From Micromonosporaceae bacterium (lineage in GTDB: Bacteria; Actinomycetota; Actinomycetes; Mycobacteriales; Micromonosporaceae), in assembly GCA_020027875.1 (NCBI GenBank), contig JAHRHA010000001.1:1-64000 (forward strand): 64,000 bases of DNA, read 5' to 3'. Positions 22,112 through 31,358 of the stretch are shown one piece after another; positions within the stretch are counted from its first letter, which is position 1, and each line of letters begins with the position of its first letter. Under the pieces are notes generated by a model. That model made no database searches and had not been told where the DNA came from. It saw nothing but the letters and a program-made list of their open reading frames with translations. The translations under genes were made by a program, and so were the position numbers.

Positions 22112-23365
22112 TCAGCCCAGGACGATCGGCTCGAAGATCGACTGGAACTGCTGCTGGAGCGCGGTGTTCTCGAACTCGACGTAGTAACGCAGCTTCGAGT
22201 AATCGGCCGTGGACGGGAAGACGAGCGGGCTCTCCGCGACGGAGGTCAGGAAGTCCTTGTCCTCGCCACTCGCCGCGGCCGCGTGCTCTTTGATGACCTT
22301 CTGAGCCTCCGGCACCGGCGTGATGTAGTTGATGTACTCGGCCAGCGTCGCCGCGATGTCGACCCGGAAGAAGAAGTCCATCAGCGTGATGGCGTCGACC
22401 GGGTTGACCGCGGTGATCGGGATGGCCATGTTGTCGGTCCAGATCGTGGCGCCCTCCTCCGGGATCACGAACTGGAAGTTCGTTCCGTCGGAGACGTTCT
22501 TCTGGAAGACGTCGCCCGACCAGGCCTGGGTGATCCAGACCTCGCCGGCGCCGAGCGCGTCAATGTAGCTCTGGTCGTAGTACTTGCGGACGATGCCGGC
22601 GTCCTTCTGCTCCTTGAGCTTGTTCGCCGCGTTCTGCCAGTCGGTCGCCGTCGACTTGGCCGGATCGACGCCGTTCACCATGAGACCGAAGTTGCCGAGC
22701 TCCTGCGTGTCGGAGAACATGCCTACCCGGCCCTTGTACTCCGTCTTCCACAGGTCGGCCAGCTTCGTGATCGGCGTCTTCACCTTCGCGGGGTCGTAGG
22801 CGATTCCGGTGACGCCGGACGCCCACGGCACGCTGTAGGCGTTGCCCGGGTCGTACGCCGACGTCTTGTAGCTGGCACCCGCGTTGGCCTTGAAGTTCGT
22901 CAGCTTCGAGTGGTCCAGCGGTGCGAGCAGGCTCGACTGGACGTACTGCTTGAACTGGATGCCATTGGTGATGACCATCAGGTCGAACCCAATGGACTGC
23001 CCGGCGGAGAGCTGAGGCTGGGTCCTGGCGAACCACGGACCCATCTCCTCGATGACCTCCTGGTACGTGACCTTGATGCCGGTCTCCGCGGTGAACTTCT
23101 TCAGCTCGGGCTGTTTCGGGTCCATGTAGAGCGGCCAGTTGGCGAAGTCGACCTTGCCGTTCTTCGTCTTGCCGGCCCAGTACTTCGCGATCGCGTCCTC
23201 GGCGGGCGCGGTCGGGGTGGTGTTGCCCTGGCCCTTGACACCACACGCGGCGAGGGCGAGAGCCGCGGCGGAGAGCCCGGAGATTCGCAATGCGTCGCGC
23301 CGGCTCAGGCGCCGCTGCGTCATTCCCCGGAACAGTACCGGGTCAAAGGGTGTCGGCTCGTTCAT
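22112..23365 (-). CDS. potD: Polyamine-binding lipoprotein PotD, with twin-arginine-like signal
   Basis: A 417-residue substrate-binding protein. The N-terminus carries RRLSRRDALRISG followed by a hydrophobic stretch and the lipobox LALAAC, indicating an exported lipoprotein that may use the Tat route. The mature part has the PotD/PotF-type fold (FANWPLYMDPK near residue 75, DLMVITNGIQFKQYV, VPWASGVTGIAYDPAKV, EVWITQAWSGD). ATG 23365 overlaps the potA stop. It should deliver putrescine or spermidine to PotABC. Confidence 0.9.
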   Translation of the reverse strand: MNEPTPFDPVLFRGMTQRRLSRRDALRISGLSAAALALAACGVKGQGNTTPTAPAEDAIAKYWAGKTKNGKVDFANWPLYMDPKQPELKKFTAETGIKVTYQEVIEEMGPWFARTQPQLSAGQSIGFDLMVITNGIQFKQYVQSSLLAPLDHSKLTNFKANAGASYKTSAYDPGNAYSVPWASGVTGIAYDPAKVKTPITKLADLWKTEYKGRVGMFSDTQELGNFGLMVNGVDPAKSTATDWQNAANKLKEQKDAGIVRKYYDQSYIDALGAGEVWITQAWSGDVFQKNVSDGTNFQFVIPEEGATIWTDNMAIPITAVNPVDAITLMDFFFRVDIAATLAEYINYITPVPEAQKVIKEHAAAASGEDKDFLTSVAESPLVFPSTADYSKLRYYVEFENTALQQQFQSIFEPIVLG

Positions 23366-24531
23366 CGGTCTCCAATCGCGTATGAGTGTTGGGGATTCCA
23401 GGAGAGATAGACATGGTCGCCACGCACCGCTACGAAGTCGGCGTTGGACGCGTTCTGGTCGAAGACCACGACCTCCGAACCGGCCGATGTCCGGACGTTG
23501 TAGTTCGTCGACGTGCCGAGGTAGACGACCTCGGTGACGACGCCGCGCACGATGCTTCGGTCACCCGCCGCCGGCTCGGCCGTGGTGATGTCGATCTTTT
23601 CGGGGCGGACGGTGAGCTCGAGGTTCTGTCCCGGCCGTACTCCGTTTCTTGGCAGCGGCACGACGATCCGCTCCCCGGGCCCAAAGGTGATGACCGCCCG
23701 TCCGTTGTCCAGCGCGCTGACGGCGCCGCCCAAGAGGTTGGACGTCCCGATGAACCCGGCCACGAACTTCGTCGCCGGGTGTTCGTAGATTTCGCGCGGG
23801 GTGCCGAGGTGCTCGATGGAGCCGTCGTTCATGACCGCGATGCGGTCCGACATGGTCAGCGCCTCGTTCTGGTCGTGGGTGACGTAGACGAACGTCACAC
23901 CGACCTCACGCTGGATGCGTTTGAGCTCGACCTGCATGTGCTGGCGCAGTTTGAGGTCGAGGGCGCCTAGCGGCTCGTCGAGAAGAAGCGCGCGCGGCCG
24001 ATTGACCAAGGCACGGGCCAACGCGACGCGCTGCTGCTGCCCGCCGGACAGCTCGCGCGGCTGGCGCTTCTCCCGGCCGGTGAGGTCGACGATCGCGAGC
24101 ATTTCCGCGACCCGTTGCCGGATCTCCGGCGACGCGACGTTCTTACGTTTGAGCCCGAACGCAACATTCTCGAAGACGCTCATATGGGGGAAGAGCGCAT
24201 ACGACTGGAACACCATGTTGACGTCGCGCTTGTTCGGCGCGACACCGGTGACCTCCTCGCCGTGCAGGAAGACCGACCCGCGGGTCGGGTCCTCGAACCC
24301 GGCGATCATCCGCATGGTGGTGGTCTTGCCGCAGCCGGAGGGGCCGAGCATGGAGAAGAACTCACCTTCACCAATCGCAAGATCCACCCCCTTCACCGCG
24401 GCGACCACATCGCCGTGTGAGTGGTACTCCTTGGCCACGCCGACGAGCTCGATGGCCGGTGTGTCGGACCGGTTCGGGCCGGTGGGCTGCCCCGCCTGGG
24501 TACGTATCGTCGCGGTCATCGAACCCCTCAT
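23362..24531 (-). CDS. potA: Spermidine/putrescine ABC transporter ATPase PotA
   Basis: A 389-residue ATPase with Walker [10 protein letters not shown], signature [16 protein letters not shown], Walker [12 protein letters not shown] and H-loop VTHDQNEAL, followed by a C-terminal TOBE domain (from about residue 280). ATG 24531 overlaps the dehydrogenase stop (ATGA). An internal ATG at 24519 (MTATIRTQ) is a possible alternative. It energises import by PotBC. Confidence 0.92.
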   Translation of the reverse strand: MRGSMTATIRTQAGQPTGPNRSDTPAIELVGVAKEYHSHGDVVAAVKGVDLAIGEGEFFSMLGPSGCGKTTTMRMIAGFEDPTRGSVFLHGEEVTGVAPNKRDVNMVFQSYALFPHMSVFENVAFGLKRKNVASPEIRQRVAEMLAIVDLTGREKRQPRELSGGQQQRVALARALVNRPRALLLDEPLGALDLKLRQHMQVELKRIQREVGVTFVYVTHDQNEALTMSDRIAVMNDGSIEHLGTPREIYEHPATKFVAGFIGTSNLLGGAVSALDNGRAVITFGPGERIVVPLPRNGVRPGQNLELTVRPEKIDITTAEPAAGDRSIVRGVVTEVVYLGTSTNYNVRTSAGSEVVVFDQNASNADFVAVRGDHVYLSWNPQHSYAIGDR

Positions 24532-25976
24532 CCGCCGGTGGGACCGGTGTAACTCATCACGTGCTTAATTCGGGTATACTCCCCAAACCCATACGTAGAT
24601 AGGTCCTTGCCGTACCCGGAATGGCCGAAGCCTCCGTGCGGCATCTCGGAGACGAACGGGATATGCGTGTTGATCCACACGGCGCCGAAGTTGAGTCCTC
24701 GTGAGACTCGCATCGCGCGTCCATGGTCACGGGTCCAGACGCTGGCGGCCAGCCCGAAACGGACATCATTGGCCCACCGCACCGCCTGATCCTCGTCGAC
24801 AAACCGCTGCACCGTGATGACCGGTCCGAAGACCTCATCCTGGATCATCTCATCGTCCTGGCGCAGCCCCGTGACGACGGTCGGCTCGACGAAGTAACCC
24901 CGCTCGCCGATGCGCCCGCCGCCCGCGACCACCTCCGCGTGCTCCGGGACGCGCTGCAGGAAGCCCTGCACGCGGGCGAGTTGATGGGGATTGTTCACCG
25001 GACCGAAGTACGCCAAGGCGTCGTCCGGGCCGCCGACCCTGGTGCCGCGGGCAGCCTCGGCGAGCGCATCCGTGAAGTCGTTGGCGATCCGCTCGTTGAC
25101 GAGCACCCGCGCCGCGGCCGTACAGTCCTGGCCCGCGTTGAAGTAGCCGGCCCCGGCGATTCCTGTCGCCGCGGCGGCGATGTCCACATCGTCGAAGACC
25201 ACGACCGGGGCCTTGCCGCCGAGCTCGAGGTGGACCCGCTTGAGATCCGGCGCGGCCGCCGCGGCGACCTCCATGCCGGCGCGGGTCGAGCCAGTGATCG
25301 ACACCAGTTGGGGGGTTGGGTGCGCGATGAGCGCGCGCCCGGTATCGCGATCGCCACACACGACGTTGAGCACGCCCGGCGGGAGAAACTCTGCCGCGAT
25401 CTCCGCCAGCAGCAGCGTGCTCACCGGCGTCGTGTCGGAGGGCTTGAGCACAACCGTGTCGCCCGCCGAAATCGCTGGCGCGAACTTCCACACCGCCATG
25501 ACCATCGGGTAGTTCCACGGCGCCACCTGTGCGCAGACCCCGATCGGCTCGCGCCGGATCCACGAGGTGTGATCGCGCAGGTACTCGCCGGCCGACTTAC
25601 CCTCCAGCACCCTGGCCGCGCTGGCGAAGAACCGCAGCTCGTCGAGGAGCGGCCCCATCTCCTCCTTCATCGTCAGCGCCACCGGCTTGCCCGTGTTGCG
25701 ACACTCCGCCTCGACGATCTCCTCGGCCCGCGCCTCAACCGCGTCGGCCATCCTGAGTAGGGCCCGCTGGCGCTCGGCCGGGGTCGAGTCACGCCAGGTC
25801 TCAAAGGCAGTCGACGCGGCGGTCATGGCCGCGTCCACGTCCACCGCGCCCGAGACCGGAGCCTGGGCGTAGGCCTCGCCCGTAGCCGGATTCACCACCG
25901 TCGACACCGCCCCGTCCTTCGCGTCGACGTACTCGCCGTTGACGAAGTTGAGCAGACTGGGCAAGGCAACGGTCAC
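24528..25976 (-). CDS. Gamma-aminobutyraldehyde dehydrogenase-type aldehyde dehydrogenase
   Basis: A 482-residue NAD(P)-dependent aldehyde dehydrogenase. It has the [12 protein letters not shown] cofactor region, [16 protein letters not shown] with the general-base Glu, and the catalytic Cys in [14 protein letters not shown]. The GQDC form and the potABCD context fit gamma-aminobutyraldehyde dehydrogenase, which makes GABA from the putrescine-derived aldehyde. GTG 25976 is chosen because GGAGG lies 5 bp upstream; a longer reading to 26030 has no such site. It heads the operon that continues into potA, potD, potB, potC and the oxidoreductase. Confidence 0.87.
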   Translation of the reverse strand: MTVALPSLLNFVNGEYVDAKDGAVSTVVNPATGEAYAQAPVSGAVDVDAAMTAASTAFETWRDSTPAERQRALLRMADAVEARAEEIVEAECRNTGKPVALTMKEEMGPLLDELRFFASAARVLEGKSAGEYLRDHTSWIRREPIGVCAQVAPWNYPMVMAVWKFAPAISAGDTVVLKPSDTTPVSTLLLAEIAAEFLPPGVLNVVCGDRDTGRALIAHPTPQLVSITGSTRAGMEVAAAAAPDLKRVHLELGGKAPVVVFDDVDIAAAATGIAGAGYFNAGQDCTAAARVLVNERIANDFTDALAEAARGTRVGGPDDALAYFGPVNNPHQLARVQGFLQRVPEHAEVVAGGGRIGERGYFVEPTVVTGLRQDDEMIQDEVFGPVITVQRFVDEDQAVRWANDVRFGLAASVWTRDHGRAMRVSRGLNFGAVWINTHIPFVSEMPHGGFGHSGYGKDLSTYGFGEYTRIKHVMSYTGPTGG

Positions 25977-26050
25977 AAAGACCTCCGGACGGGGACGGCC
26001 ATCGCAGGCTCGTGCGGAGGACTCTGCCAAAGATCGGCTGCGCTGACAAG

Positions 26051-26088
26051 GGATTCCGTAGCAGATTTACCCTTCTGCAACGGATTCC
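26051..26088. promoter_or_regulatory. Candidate operator: 15-bp imperfect inverted repeat upstream of the polyamine operon
   Basis: The arms GGATTCCGTAGCAGA (26051-26065) and TCTGCAACGGATTCC (26074-26088) are inverted copies matching in 13 of 15 positions, separated by an AT-rich 8-bp spacer. The element lies 75-112 bp upstream of the dehydrogenase start GTG 25976, within the 208-bp gap between the aminotransferase and dehydrogenase genes. Size and symmetry suit a dimeric repressor or an Lrp-type regulator; the binding protein is unknown. No second copy was noticed. Confidence 0.55.
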
Positions 26089-26184
26089 ATTGCCCGTTGG
26101 GTTTTGATGCGCCGATCATGGCAGGCCTTTCGAGGGGTACGGCTTCTCCTTCGTGTGGTAAAGGAGCGGCCAAAGGTTACCCGG

Positions 26185-27528
26185 TCAAGCGCCGGTGTAG
26201 TAGCTGTCGGCGACGGCGAGCGCCTCGTCCAACACCGCGACCCCTTCACGGACCTCGTCCGCCGTCGCCGTGCACGGCGGCACGACATGCGTACGGTTGA
26301 AGTGGGTAAACGGCCACACACCCCGCTGCTTACAGGCGGCGGCGAACTCGTTCATCGGCGCCGCCGCGGCCCCCGAGGCATTAAATGGCACCAGGGGCTC
26401 CCTGGTGGATCGGTCCCGCACGAGTTCCAACGCCCAGAAAACGCCCAGTCCCCGGACCTCACCGACGCTCGGGTGTCGCTCGGCCAGATCGCGCAGCGCC
26501 GGGCCGATCACGTCCTCTCCGAGCGCTCGCGCGTGTTCGATGATCCCCTCCTCCTTGAAGATCTGGATGGAGGCGACCGCTGAGGCACAGGCCAGGGGAT
26601 GCCCGGAATAGGTGAGCCCACCCGGGTAGACGCGCTCGGAGAAGGTCTCCGCGATCGGGTCCGAGATGATCACGCCACCTAACGGCAGATAGCCCGAGTT
26701 GATGCCCTTCGCGAAGGTGATCAGATCCGGCGCGACGCCCCAGTAATCGACCGCGAACCACTCGCCACACCGACCGAACCCGGCCATGATCTCGTCGGCG
26801 ATGAGCACGATGCCAAATTCGTCGCAGATCGCCCGTACGCCGGCGAGGTATCCCCGCGGCGGGACAAGAATCCCGTTCGTGCCCACGACCGTCTCCAACA
26901 GGACCGCGGCGATCGTCGACGGCCCCTCGAAGACGATCGTGTCTCGTAGGTGCTGCAGCGCCCGCTCGCCTTCCTCGACCTCGTCGGCCGCGTGGAAAGC
27001 GGAGCGGTACGGGTACGGGCCCCAGAAGTGCACGATGCCAACCGCGGTCGGCTCGTTGGGCCAGCGCCGGGGGTCGCCGGTGGCGGTGATCGCCGTGGTC
27101 GTGGCGCCGTGGTAGCTGCGGTAGGTCGAGAGCACCTTGTGCCGGCCGGTGTGCAGTCGAGCCAGGCGTACCGCGTTCTCGTTCGCCTCCGCGCCGCCGT
27201 TGGTGAAGAACACCCGGTTGAGGTCGCCCGGGGCCAGTTCGGCAATGAGCCGGGCCGCCTCGCCACGCTTGTCATTGGAGAAACTCGGCGCGACCGTGCA
27301 CAGCTTGGCCGCTTGCTCCTGGATCGCCTGTACCAGGCGCGGATGCTGATGGCCGATGTTGACGTTGACGAGCTGGGAGGAGAAGTCCAGGTAGCGCTTG
27401 CCGGAGTAGTCCCAGAAGTAGCTGCCCCCGGCGCCCGCGATCGGCATAGGGTCGATCAGCCCCTGCGCGGACCAGGAATGAAAGACGTGTGCCCGATCGT
27501 CCGCGCGTACGCTGGCGTCGTCGCTCAT
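26185..27528 (-). CDS. Class III PLP-dependent aminotransferase (omega-amino acid/diamine type)
   Basis: A 447-residue fold-type I aminotransferase. It has the GGAEANENAVRLAR segment, YRSYHGATTTAI, the LIADEIMAGFGRCG loop with the PLP-contacting Asp, and the Schiff-base Lys in LITFAKGINSGYLPLGG. Such enzymes move amino groups from omega-amino acids, putrescine or GABA to pyruvate or 2-oxoglutarate. The start is ATG 27528 (MSDDASVRAD), preceded by GGGGAG. The upstream methylmalonate-semialdehyde dehydrogenase ends 17 bp away, so the two probably form one operon. Confidence 0.87.
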   Translation of the reverse strand: MSDDASVRADDRAHVFHSWSAQGLIDPMPIAGAGGSYFWDYSGKRYLDFSSQLVNVNIGHQHPRLVQAIQEQAAKLCTVAPSFSNDKRGEAARLIAELAPGDLNRVFFTNGGAEANENAVRLARLHTGRHKVLSTYRSYHGATTTAITATGDPRRWPNEPTAVGIVHFWGPYPYRSAFHAADEVEEGERALQHLRDTIVFEGPSTIAAVLLETVVGTNGILVPPRGYLAGVRAICDEFGIVLIADEIMAGFGRCGEWFAVDYWGVAPDLITFAKGINSGYLPLGGVIISDPIAETFSERVYPGGLTYSGHPLACASAVASIQIFKEEGIIEHARALGEDVIGPALRDLAERHPSVGEVRGLGVFWALELVRDRSTREPLVPFNASGAAAAPMNEFAAACKQRGVWPFTHFNRTHVVPPCTATADEVREGVAVLDEALAVADSYYTGA

Positions 27529-27545
27529 GGCTCTCCCCTTTGCGT

Positions 27546-29036
27546 TCAACGGGTCTGCGGGAAGCCGAGGTCCACTGTGGATGTGGCAGGGTCGGGCCAG
27601 CGCGAGGTGACGACCTTGGTACGGGTATAGAAGTGCACTCCGTCTGGACCGTACATGTGGGTGTCGCCGAAGAGCGAGGCCTTCCACCCGCCGAATGAGT
27701 AGTAGGCCACCGGCACCGGGATGGGGACGTTGATGCCGACCATGCCGGCCTGCACGTCGAACTCGAACTGCCGGGCCGCGCCCCCGTCCCGGGTGAAGAT
27801 GGCGGTCCCATTGCCGTACTCGTTGTGGTTCACCAACTCGACCGCCTCGGCGTAGGTCTGCGCCCGGACCACACAGAGCACCGGCCCAAATATCTCGTCG
27901 GTGTAGACGCTCATCTGCGGTGTCACGTGGTCGAGCAGGCTCACGCCCAGGAAGAACCCGTCCTCCGGGAGGTCGGCCTTCCGGCCATCGGCGACAACGG
28001 TCGCGCCCTCGCTGATGCCGGCGTCCACATAGGAGGCCACTGTGTCGCGGTGCTCGCGGGTAATGAGCGGGCCCATCTCGGCGTCGGGGTCGGTGCCCAC
28101 ACCGATGCGAAGCTTCGGCAGGCGCGCCGCGATCGCGTCGACGACAGCGTCGCCCACATCACCGACCGTCACCACCACGGAGATTGCCATGCAGCGCTCC
28201 CCGGCGGACCCGTAGGCGGCGGACACCGCGGCGTCGGCGGCCATCTCCACGTCGGCGTCGGGGAGAACGATCATGTGGTTCTTAGCGCCACCGAGGGCCT
28301 GTACTCGTTTGCCGTGGCGGGTACCCGTCTCGTAGATATGGCGGGCCACCGGCGTGGAGCCGACGAAGCTGACCGCCGCGATGCCGGGGTGGGCGAGAAT
28401 CGCGTCGACCGCCTCGCGGTCACCGTTGACGACCGTGAACACACCGTCGGGTAGGCCAGCCTCCTGCCACAGTTTCGCCAGGAAGAGGGCGGCCGACGGG
28501 TCCTTCTCACTCGGCTTGAGGATAAAGGCGTTGCCACAAGCGATGGCCGTCGTACACATCCACAACGGCACCATCGCCGGGAAGTTGAACGGTGTGATGC
28601 CGGCGACGACACCGACCGGCTGGCGGATCGAGTAGACGTCCACTCCACCAGAGACCTGCTCCGAGAACGAACCCTTGAGCAAGTTCGGGACGCCGGCGGC
28701 GAACTCGGCGTTCTCGAGGCCGCGGGCGACCTCCCCCTTGGCGTCAGAGAGAACCTTGCCGTGCTCGCTCGTCAGGACCTCCGCCAGCTCTGTTGCGTGC
28801 TCGTGTAGCAGCTCACGGAAGGCGAAGAGGATGGCGGCGCGGCGCGACAGCGAGGACTCGCGCCACTGGGCCGCGGCGGCGGTGGCGGAGGCGACCGCCA
28901 GGTCCACCTCGGCGGCTGAGGCGAAGTCGACCTCTCCCGTCTGTACGCCGGTCGCGGGGTTGAAGACCGGGCCGGCCCGGCCCGACGTGCCAGCGACGGC
29001 CGCGCCGTCGATCCAGTGTGAGATTCGCGATGCCAT
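27546..29036 (-). CDS. mmsA: CoA-acylating methylmalonate-semialdehyde dehydrogenase
   Basis: A 496-residue aldehyde dehydrogenase of the MMSDH subfamily. Diagnostic blocks are GITPFNFPAMVPLWM, FVGSTPVARHIYE, ALGGAKNHMIVLPDAD and the catalytic Cys in GSAGERCMAISV. The general-base Glu found in ordinary aldehyde dehydrogenases is replaced by Asn in GGAKNH, as expected for CoA-acylating members. It converts malonate semialdehyde to acetyl-CoA or methylmalonate semialdehyde to propionyl-CoA. With the omega-aminotransferase it would complete beta-alanine degradation, a product of spermidine or spermine catabolism (inference). It is divergent from the MocR regulator. Confidence 0.92.
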   Translation of the reverse strand: MASRISHWIDGAAVAGTSGRAGPVFNPATGVQTGEVDFASAAEVDLAVASATAAAAQWRESSLSRRAAILFAFRELLHEHATELAEVLTSEHGKVLSDAKGEVARGLENAEFAAGVPNLLKGSFSEQVSGGVDVYSIRQPVGVVAGITPFNFPAMVPLWMCTTAIACGNAFILKPSEKDPSAALFLAKLWQEAGLPDGVFTVVNGDREAVDAILAHPGIAAVSFVGSTPVARHIYETGTRHGKRVQALGGAKNHMIVLPDADVEMAADAAVSAAYGSAGERCMAISVVVTVGDVGDAVVDAIAARLPKLRIGVGTDPDAEMGPLITREHRDTVASYVDAGISEGATVVADGRKADLPEDGFFLGVSLLDHVTPQMSVYTDEIFGPVLCVVRAQTYAEAVELVNHNEYGNGTAIFTRDGGAARQFEFDVQAGMVGINVPIPVPVAYYSFGGWKASLFGDTHMYGPDGVHFYTRTKVVTSRWPDPATSTVDLGFPQTR

Positions 29037-29095
29037 ACCGTTACCTTACGTGACAGCTATGGACGGCACAAAGCCTTCTTTGTTACGTTACAAAA
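29037..29095. promoter_or_regulatory. Divergent promoter region with GTTAC-type repeats
   Basis: The 59 bp between mmsA and the MocR gene contain CCGTTACCTTACGTGAC near mmsA and TTGTTACGTTACAA just before the regulator start. The latter is a near-perfect dyad, and GTTAC and TTACGT recur in both. MocR regulators commonly bind paired repeats of this sort in such gaps. Binding here is inferred. Confidence 0.45.
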
Positions 29096-30487
29096 GTGAT
29101 TGACGAGATGGCCACGCGGCTCGAGGAGCCAACGGCGCGAGGACTCGCGGGTGCCGTGAGCAGAGCCATTGGCGATGGCGCCCTGGCACCGGGGGCAAAG
29201 CTGCCACCGATCCGCCACGTGGCTCATCACCTCGGGCTCTCGCCAACCACTGTCAGCGCGGCCTGGCAGTTGCTGGCCCGCTCCGGCGCGATCCGAACCG
29301 GTGGCCGACGGGGGACGATCGTGGCTCAGCCGCGCGCGACCGGACCCAGCCGATACCGGCAGGCGCTTCGCCAGCGGGCCAGGTTCGCGCTCGATCTCTC
29401 CACCGGCGTGCCCGACCCGGCGCTCCTACCCGACCTGGGACCCGCGCTGCGCCGGCTGCATGCGACGACGCCGAGCAGCTACCTCGACGAGCCGATCGTC
29501 GCGGAGCTCGAGTCGCTGCTGCGCGACCGGTGGCCGTTCGCCGCCGAGAGACTGGCGATTCTCGACGGCGCGATGGACGCGCTCGACCACGTGGCCTCGG
29601 CTATGCTGCGGCTGGGTGACCGCGCCGTGGTGGAAAGCCCCGGTTTCCCGCCGCTGCTCGACCTCCTCGACGCCCTCGGCGTGGAGGTCATCGGGGTAGG
29701 CCTCGACGACTCCGGTCCGGTGCCGGAGCTGTTGACCGCCGCCCTCGCACTACGGCCGGCGGCCGTGTTCCTGCAGCCTCGGGCGCAGAACCCGACCGGG
29801 GCGTCCTGGACGATGGCCCGTGCTCAAGAGCTCGCCCGGCTGCTGGCCGCCGCACCGTCCACGGTGGTCATTGAAGACGACTCGGCCGGCGACATCGCGT
29901 CCACGCCGCTGTTCTCCCTCGGTACCTGGCTGCCGGAGCGCACCGTCCACATCGGAAGTTTCTCCAAGTCGCACGGGCCCGACCTGCGGTTGGCGGCCGT
30001 CGGGGCGCCAGCCGCGATTCTCGATCCGATCCTGGAGCGGCGCCTGCTCGGCCAGGGCTGGACCAGCCGCCTGCTCCAACACCTGCTGCTCGACCTGCTC
30101 AACGACCCGCTTTCGGTGGCGGCCGTGGCGAAGGCGCGCAAGGAGTACGCCCGACGCCGCGACCGGGTCACAGACGTACTTCGTCGCGACGGAGTCGACG
30201 TGAACGGCGCCGATGGCATCAATCTCTGGCTCCCGGTAGCCGACGAACAGGCGGCACTCATCAGCCTCGCCAGCGAGGGAGTCGGAGCGGCTCGGGGCGC
30301 TGCCTTCCTCGCCGAGCCGCCGCCTGGTCGCGCGCCAGCCCGCCGCATGTCCCAGGCCCATCGAACGATCGGCCACGCCCCGCAGCATTTGCGGGTAACT
30401 GTCGGATTGGTATCCCGGGATCACGCTGACGTTGCGGGGCGCCTCAGCCGGGCCACCCGTGCCGGCAGCTGGCCCGCCCCCCGCTAG
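29096..30487 (+). CDS. MocR/GntR-family transcriptional regulator with aminotransferase-like domain
   Basis: A 463-residue regulator. An N-terminal winged helix (LPPIRHVAHHLGLSPTTVSAAWQLL, with AIRTGGRRGT following) is fused to a fold-type I aminotransferase-like domain. The PLP Lys is visible in IGSFSKSHGPDLRLA, so it probably senses an amino compound through PLP. The start is GTG 29096; ATG 29108 is an alternative. It is divergent from mmsA and most likely controls the aminotransferase-mmsA operon. The C-terminus is followed 16 bp later by a dispersed palindromic element. Confidence 0.85.
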   Translation: MIDEMATRLEEPTARGLAGAVSRAIGDGALAPGAKLPPIRHVAHHLGLSPTTVSAAWQLLARSGAIRTGGRRGTIVAQPRATGPSRYRQALRQRARFALDLSTGVPDPALLPDLGPALRRLHATTPSSYLDEPIVAELESLLRDRWPFAAERLAILDGAMDALDHVASAMLRLGDRAVVESPGFPPLLDLLDALGVEVIGVGLDDSGPVPELLTAALALRPAAVFLQPRAQNPTGASWTMARAQELARLLAAAPSTVVIEDDSAGDIASTPLFSLGTWLPERTVHIGSFSKSHGPDLRLAAVGAPAAILDPILERRLLGQGWTSRLLQHLLLDLLNDPLSVAAVAKARKEYARRRDRVTDVLRRDGVDVNGADGINLWLPVADEQAALISLASEGVGAARGAAFLAEPPPGRAPARRMSQAHRTIGHAPQHLRVTVGLVSRDHADVAGRLSRATRAGSWPAPR

Positions 30488-30503
30488 TTTGCGCCCCATT
30501 CGC

Positions 30504-30571
30504 GTCGATCATGACCTGGAGGTCATGATCGACACGTTTGGGCGACGGTCAGGCCGTGCTCGCTGTGATCT
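30504..30571 (-). repeat. Dispersed palindromic element, copy B
   Basis: A perfect inverted repeat with 14-bp arms (GTCGATCATGACCT / AGGTCATGATCGAC) separated by GG fills 30504-30533. The less conserved accessory half of the element extends to an AGATC (minus strand) at 30567-30571. It lies between two convergent genes. Relative to copy A it is inverted and its accessory half has diverged most. Confidence 0.8.
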
Positions 30572-30596
30572 CGCGTTTGTGACGACGGGGGGCAGG

Positions 30597-30794
30597 TCAG
30601 GGTTGCGGGTCTGGTTCATCCCAATGTGGGACGTCCGCGACGAATGTCGTACCGTCGTGCTCGAGGCTCTCCGCGAGCTCCGCGGCGGCCGGCGGCACAT
30701 GCACGATCTCATCCTCGGTGAGTACGTCGCTGACACCATCGTCTACGACGTCCGGAGCCACGAAATGTTCCGTCATGTCGGTCCAGTTACCCAC
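30597..30794 (-). CDS. Small acidic hypothetical protein
   Basis: A 65-residue, strongly acidic soluble protein (VVDDGVSDVLTEDEIVHVPP, ending PHWDEPDPQP). It has no cysteine, no membrane segment and no motif I recognise. GTG 30794 is preceded by GGAG at 8 bp; a TTG at 30797 is also possible. The frame shows the GC-rich third positions typical of real genes here. It lies 49 bp downstream of the hotdog protein gene in the same direction and may be co-transcribed. Function unknown. Confidence 0.55.
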   Translation of the reverse strand: MGNWTDMTEHFVAPDVVDDGVSDVLTEDEIVHVPPAAAELAESLEHDGTTFVADVPHWDEPDPQP

Positions 30795-30843
30795 CAACTG
30801 ATCTCCGCCAAACCTGTTCCTTCACCCCCGCTCGGGATAGGGG

Positions 30844-31314
30844 TCAGCGGTGGGGGCGCAGCGTCCAGACCACGGTCAGCTCCGCGGTCGGCGTACCGTC
30901 CAACGTGGCTATCTCGACGTTGACGGCGAACTCAGGGCGAACTCCCGTGTCCAGCTCGTCCACGACCTCCGCGACCGGCCGACCCAGCCGCGCCGTCGCG
31001 CGCAGCCTGCCCATGGCGAGCCTGCGATAGGAGATTTCGGCTCGGACCGCGAGCGGGACGGCTCGCCCCAATTGATCCCCGAACGCGGCCATGACCACCG
31101 CTCCGGATGCTGTCTCGCCGAGGGTAAAGAGCGCTCCTGCGTGCGGGCCACCGACATGGTTGTGCGCGGCCGGGTTGTCGGGCATCTCGGCCACCGCACG
31201 GACTCCGTCGGCGCCGTCCATCGTGACGTCCACGATGGATATGTCGAGGGTCCGGGCGAACGGCACCGCCTGCTGCATGGCCGCGGCCACACCAGTCACA
31301 TCGGGAACGGTCAC
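30844..31314 (-). CDS. Hotdog-fold protein, DUF4442/PaaI-like thioesterase candidate
   Basis: A 156-residue protein. It has the hotdog helix-strand pattern with a family-like block (NPAAHNHVGGPHAGALFTLGE), followed by AVPLAVRAEISYRRLAMGRL. This resembles DUF4442 and PaaI-type acyl-CoA thioesterases, which hydrolyse acyl-CoA or remove stalled acyl groups. The HNHVGGPHAGALF segment is the expected active-site helix. Substrate unknown. The start is ATG 31314. Confidence 0.75.
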   Translation of the reverse strand: MTVPDVTGVAAAMQQAVPFARTLDISIVDVTMDGADGVRAVAEMPDNPAAHNHVGGPHAGALFTLGETASGAVVMAAFGDQLGRAVPLAVRAEISYRRLAMGRLRATARLGRPVAEVVDELDTGVRPEFAVNVEIATLDGTPTAELTVVWTLRPHR

Positions 31315-31358
31315 GGAGACAAGTTACCGCCCAGTAGCATCCTGGGCAACCCCGACCG

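Noticed and set aside
22034-23410. 458-codon plus-strand frame
   Set aside because: Antisense to potD; the composition is that of a reverse-strand shadow and no motif is present.
26089-26184. Riboswitch upstream of the dehydrogenase operon
   Set aside because: No recognised aptamer pattern was found. The only strong structure is the inverted repeat at 26051-26088, which fits a protein operator better.
31329-31347. Hairpin GCCCAG-TAGCATC-CTGGGC as a terminator
   Set aside because: The stem is only 6 bp and has no U-tract; too weak to annotate.
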